Below are positions 47,001 to 48,554 of a DNA stretch of 48,554 nucleotides, piece by piece. Source of the stretch: Lingula anatina (lineage: Eukaryota; Brachiopoda; Lingulata; Lingulida; Lingulidae). A model generated the notes under the pieces. It was not told the origin of the DNA. It did not search any database and saw only the letters and a list, made by a program, of their open reading frames with translations. The stretch covers positions 124,948 to 173,501 of the forward strand of contig NW_019775792.1 of assembly GCF_001039355.2 (NCBI RefSeq), given 5' to 3'. Every line of letters begins with the position of its first letter. Within the stretch, counting starts at the first letter, position 1. The translations under genes and the position numbers were made by a program.

Positions 47001-47260
47001 TAAAAATATTTGATTGTGTGAGGGTGAAAGATGACTAGGTTATCCCATCCATTTATGTCCATTTGCAGCTAATATACTCCCCCCNNAGGAAAGTAAATAA
47101 CAGTAATGTTAGTCGTACGATATTGATTTTTCAGACCAATTTAACTGCGCCGGTACAGAGAATCGGTTGGATGCCTGTTCTCATGGGTGGATAGGGTACC
47201 CAAGCACTGCGTACTGCTCAGCAACATCCAATGTGGATGCCTCTGTCCTCTGTAAAGCGC
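43071..47260 (+). CDS. Secreted protein with three SRCR domains (right paralogue), 3' end open
   Basis: Seven exons: 43071-43143, 43816-43974, 44323-44490, 45127-45318, 45815-45955, 46596-46799 and 47135-47260; 354 codons, every intron in phase 1. Exon 1 encodes the signal peptide (MRQLNTMFLVILVISWIPRD). Each SRCR domain is split over two exons: 2+3, 4+5 and 6+7. Each shows six cysteines in the group A pattern, for example RVCEEGW, VVCGQLGF, NCAGTE, NNCTS, SACG and VICK in domain 1. No transmembrane segment or stop was found before the window ends; the last exon ends at a good donor (gtgagt), so more domains or a tail should follow. Proteins of this kind are secreted or surface pattern-recognition molecules. 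The exon pairs make shuffling and copy-number change easy. Confidence 0.9.
44027..44079. repeat. (TAT)n microsatellite
   Basis: About 17 units in intron 2 of the right SRCR gene. Confidence 0.95.
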
Positions 47261-47459
47261 GTGAGTATATGGATCAGGGGGCCAATGGGGAGGGGGAGAC
47301 ATGAACGGATATATGTGTTGGGAAATCAAAAAATAGTAGACGAAAACAATTTCAGTTTACATGTAAAGTGTGAGGTCAATGACGCACAATTCTAGTGATT
47401 TTGTTTCTTTTTTCTTAAACCGAAAACCCCTTTTTATGGGGGGGGGGGGAGAGAAGGTT

Positions 47460-47749
47460 TTGGTCGCCAGTTCTCTCTTTACTAATTTTATTAAAAAAGC
47501 AGACGACTCTGACAGTTTTAAATCCCTTCTTAAAACTCACATTTTTAAATCTGTCTATATCTCTTAGGTTTTTTCATACATATTAATAATGTTTTAGTAA
47601 TGTTAATTTTAAATGGTTTCCAATGAGTGTTTTAGATTTAAATATTGTAGTGATTTTAATGCTTTTAGATATTTTATTCATTATTGTAAGGCGCCTTGAG
47701 GTAGCACGTAAGGCACCATATAAGATTATTATTATTATTATTATTATTA
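47460..47749 (+). mobile_element. 5'-truncated LINE retrotransposon 3' end
   Basis: The frame KKADDSDSFKSLLKTHIFKS with a stop soon after matches the typical C-terminus of LINE reverse transcriptase proteins (DSLDSFKxxLKTHLF-type). It is followed by about 135 bases of 3' untranslated sequence with GTAAGGCGCCTTGAGGTAGC and CACCATATAAG, then an (ATT)n tail at 47725-47749. This is the usual form of invertebrate LINEs whose 3' ends carry GCGCC...TATATAA and end in short tandem units. It is inserted downstream of the last visible SRCR exon. Confidence 0.7.
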
Positions 47750-47871
47750 GGCTGTTAAACTTCTTTCGTTCAGCGAGATTCCCCGCGGAATTGATAAACC
47801 AGACATACAACATTGGTCAAAAAGGTTGTCCCACCCCCATTTCCACGTACTTTTATTAACAAATTATCACC

Positions 47872-48365
47872 TTACAGGTGTATAGTGTCATAAACGGTGC
47901 TTTCTATTTCTATTGTAGATACCCTGTCTAGCATGATTAATGCTTTAAAAATACAAAATAGTGGTGTGGATATGCCCATTTTATACCATTTAGTCAAATT
48001 TATAACAGGTACCAATTTTTGTTGGAATATTTCATCTATTTCAGATGCCATGTTATTAAGAAGTCTCTCAACCTCCCTCATAACAGTTACTTCCGTATCT
48101 TCTTTTTTGATAATTTCTTTTTTTTTATGTCCGACAGCTCGTGAATTAGTAATTGTAGTTCTTCCACACTGGACTTTACCACTTCTAAATGTGGTCTTTT
48201 AGGGGCTGAAGCTGTTGTAGGGCCTATGTGATTTATTTGGTTTTGTGCTGATGGTGAGGCACCTAGACATAGTCCTATCATCAGTTTTATTGGGTTTCTG
48301 GACCATTGCCTTATTATAGTTGGTATGACTGAATATCCCAGCACAATAATATACAAGTAGACCAA
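47872..48365 (-). pseudogene. Possible minus-strand coding fragment with a frameshift
   Basis: Two open stretches, 48365-48087 and 48081-47872, join if one base in the A-rich run at about 48115-48124 is ignored. The combined sequence has a hydrophilic helix (SSVEELQLLIHELSD, then REVERLLNNMASEIDEIF) and ends IESTVYDTIHL. I do not recognise it. It could be a transposon-encoded protein or chance. It lies on the strand opposite the SRCR gene. Confidence 0.25.
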
Positions 48366-48554
48366 TTACCCTACATGTAGCCTACTAAATAGCGTAGTTT
48401 CAGGTTAATAAGAATACTGTTCTACCTCCTTAGGCTGCACATACCTGTAGCCTATATGTCCAGAAGTCCCAGATGCAAACTTTCCAAAAACACCAACCTG
48501 CCCTCCTCGACCGCCCCCCCCCCCACCCCAATGTTAACTGTCTGTAGGCCTACT

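Noticed and set aside
1-48554. CRISPR arrays, bacterial operons, rRNA genes or intact tRNA genes
   Set aside because: None seen; direct repeats present are microsatellites, transposon pieces or assembly overlaps.

Overview
The window is eukaryotic, AT-rich and intron-rich DNA. GT-AG introns split nearly every gene, there is no operon structure, and simple repeats and decayed transposons fill the gaps. The gene set (RNF207-like RING/B-box protein, secreted fibrinogen-domain proteins, a B-box protein without a recognisable C-terminal domain, multi-SRCR receptor-like proteins, extracellular-type EF-hand proteins) fits a marine invertebrate, most likely a lophotrochozoan such as a mollusc. That placement is inference from gene content and base composition. 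Exon boundaries below were read by eye from splice motifs, reading phase and family similarity.

Layout. 1-3070 (minus): the 5' six coding exons of an RNF207 orthologue, running off the left edge. 4635-13175 (plus): 17 exons of a long coiled-coil protein, divergent from RNF207, with no 3' end found. 13650-17292 (minus): a fibrinogen-domain (FReD) cluster with one complete gene, one lacking its first exon, and a small fused relic. 17493-19512 (minus): a decayed LTR retroelement with one complete LTR. 20555-22820 (minus): a B-box/coiled-coil gene with a long low-complexity tail. 23815-25237 (minus): a three-exon secreted protein with two domains resembling DUF3011, a domain otherwise familiar from bacteria. 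25737-32322: three related EF-hand genes (plus, minus, plus), two with hydrophobic N-termini, one carrying a homopolymer frameshift; a tandemly duplicated Cys-rich exon lies between the first two. 32323-36648: gene-poor DNA with a tRNA-like SINE to its left, MITEs, hairpins and tandem repeats. 36980-47260: a large inverted duplication carrying two head-to-head SRCR genes, the left cut by a 305-base gap, the right with three SRCR domains. 47261-48554: a truncated LINE tail and a doubtful ORF.

Taken together the right two thirds look like an accessory, defence-like neighbourhood of secreted recognition proteins (FReD, SRCR, DUF3011-like) and calcium-binding proteins that expands by local duplication. 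No direct evidence of a shared pathway is visible. Several single-N joins (17492, 22760, 23534, 25680) mark assembly seams; at least one has an unmerged 242-bp overlap, so gene order across those points should be treated with caution.
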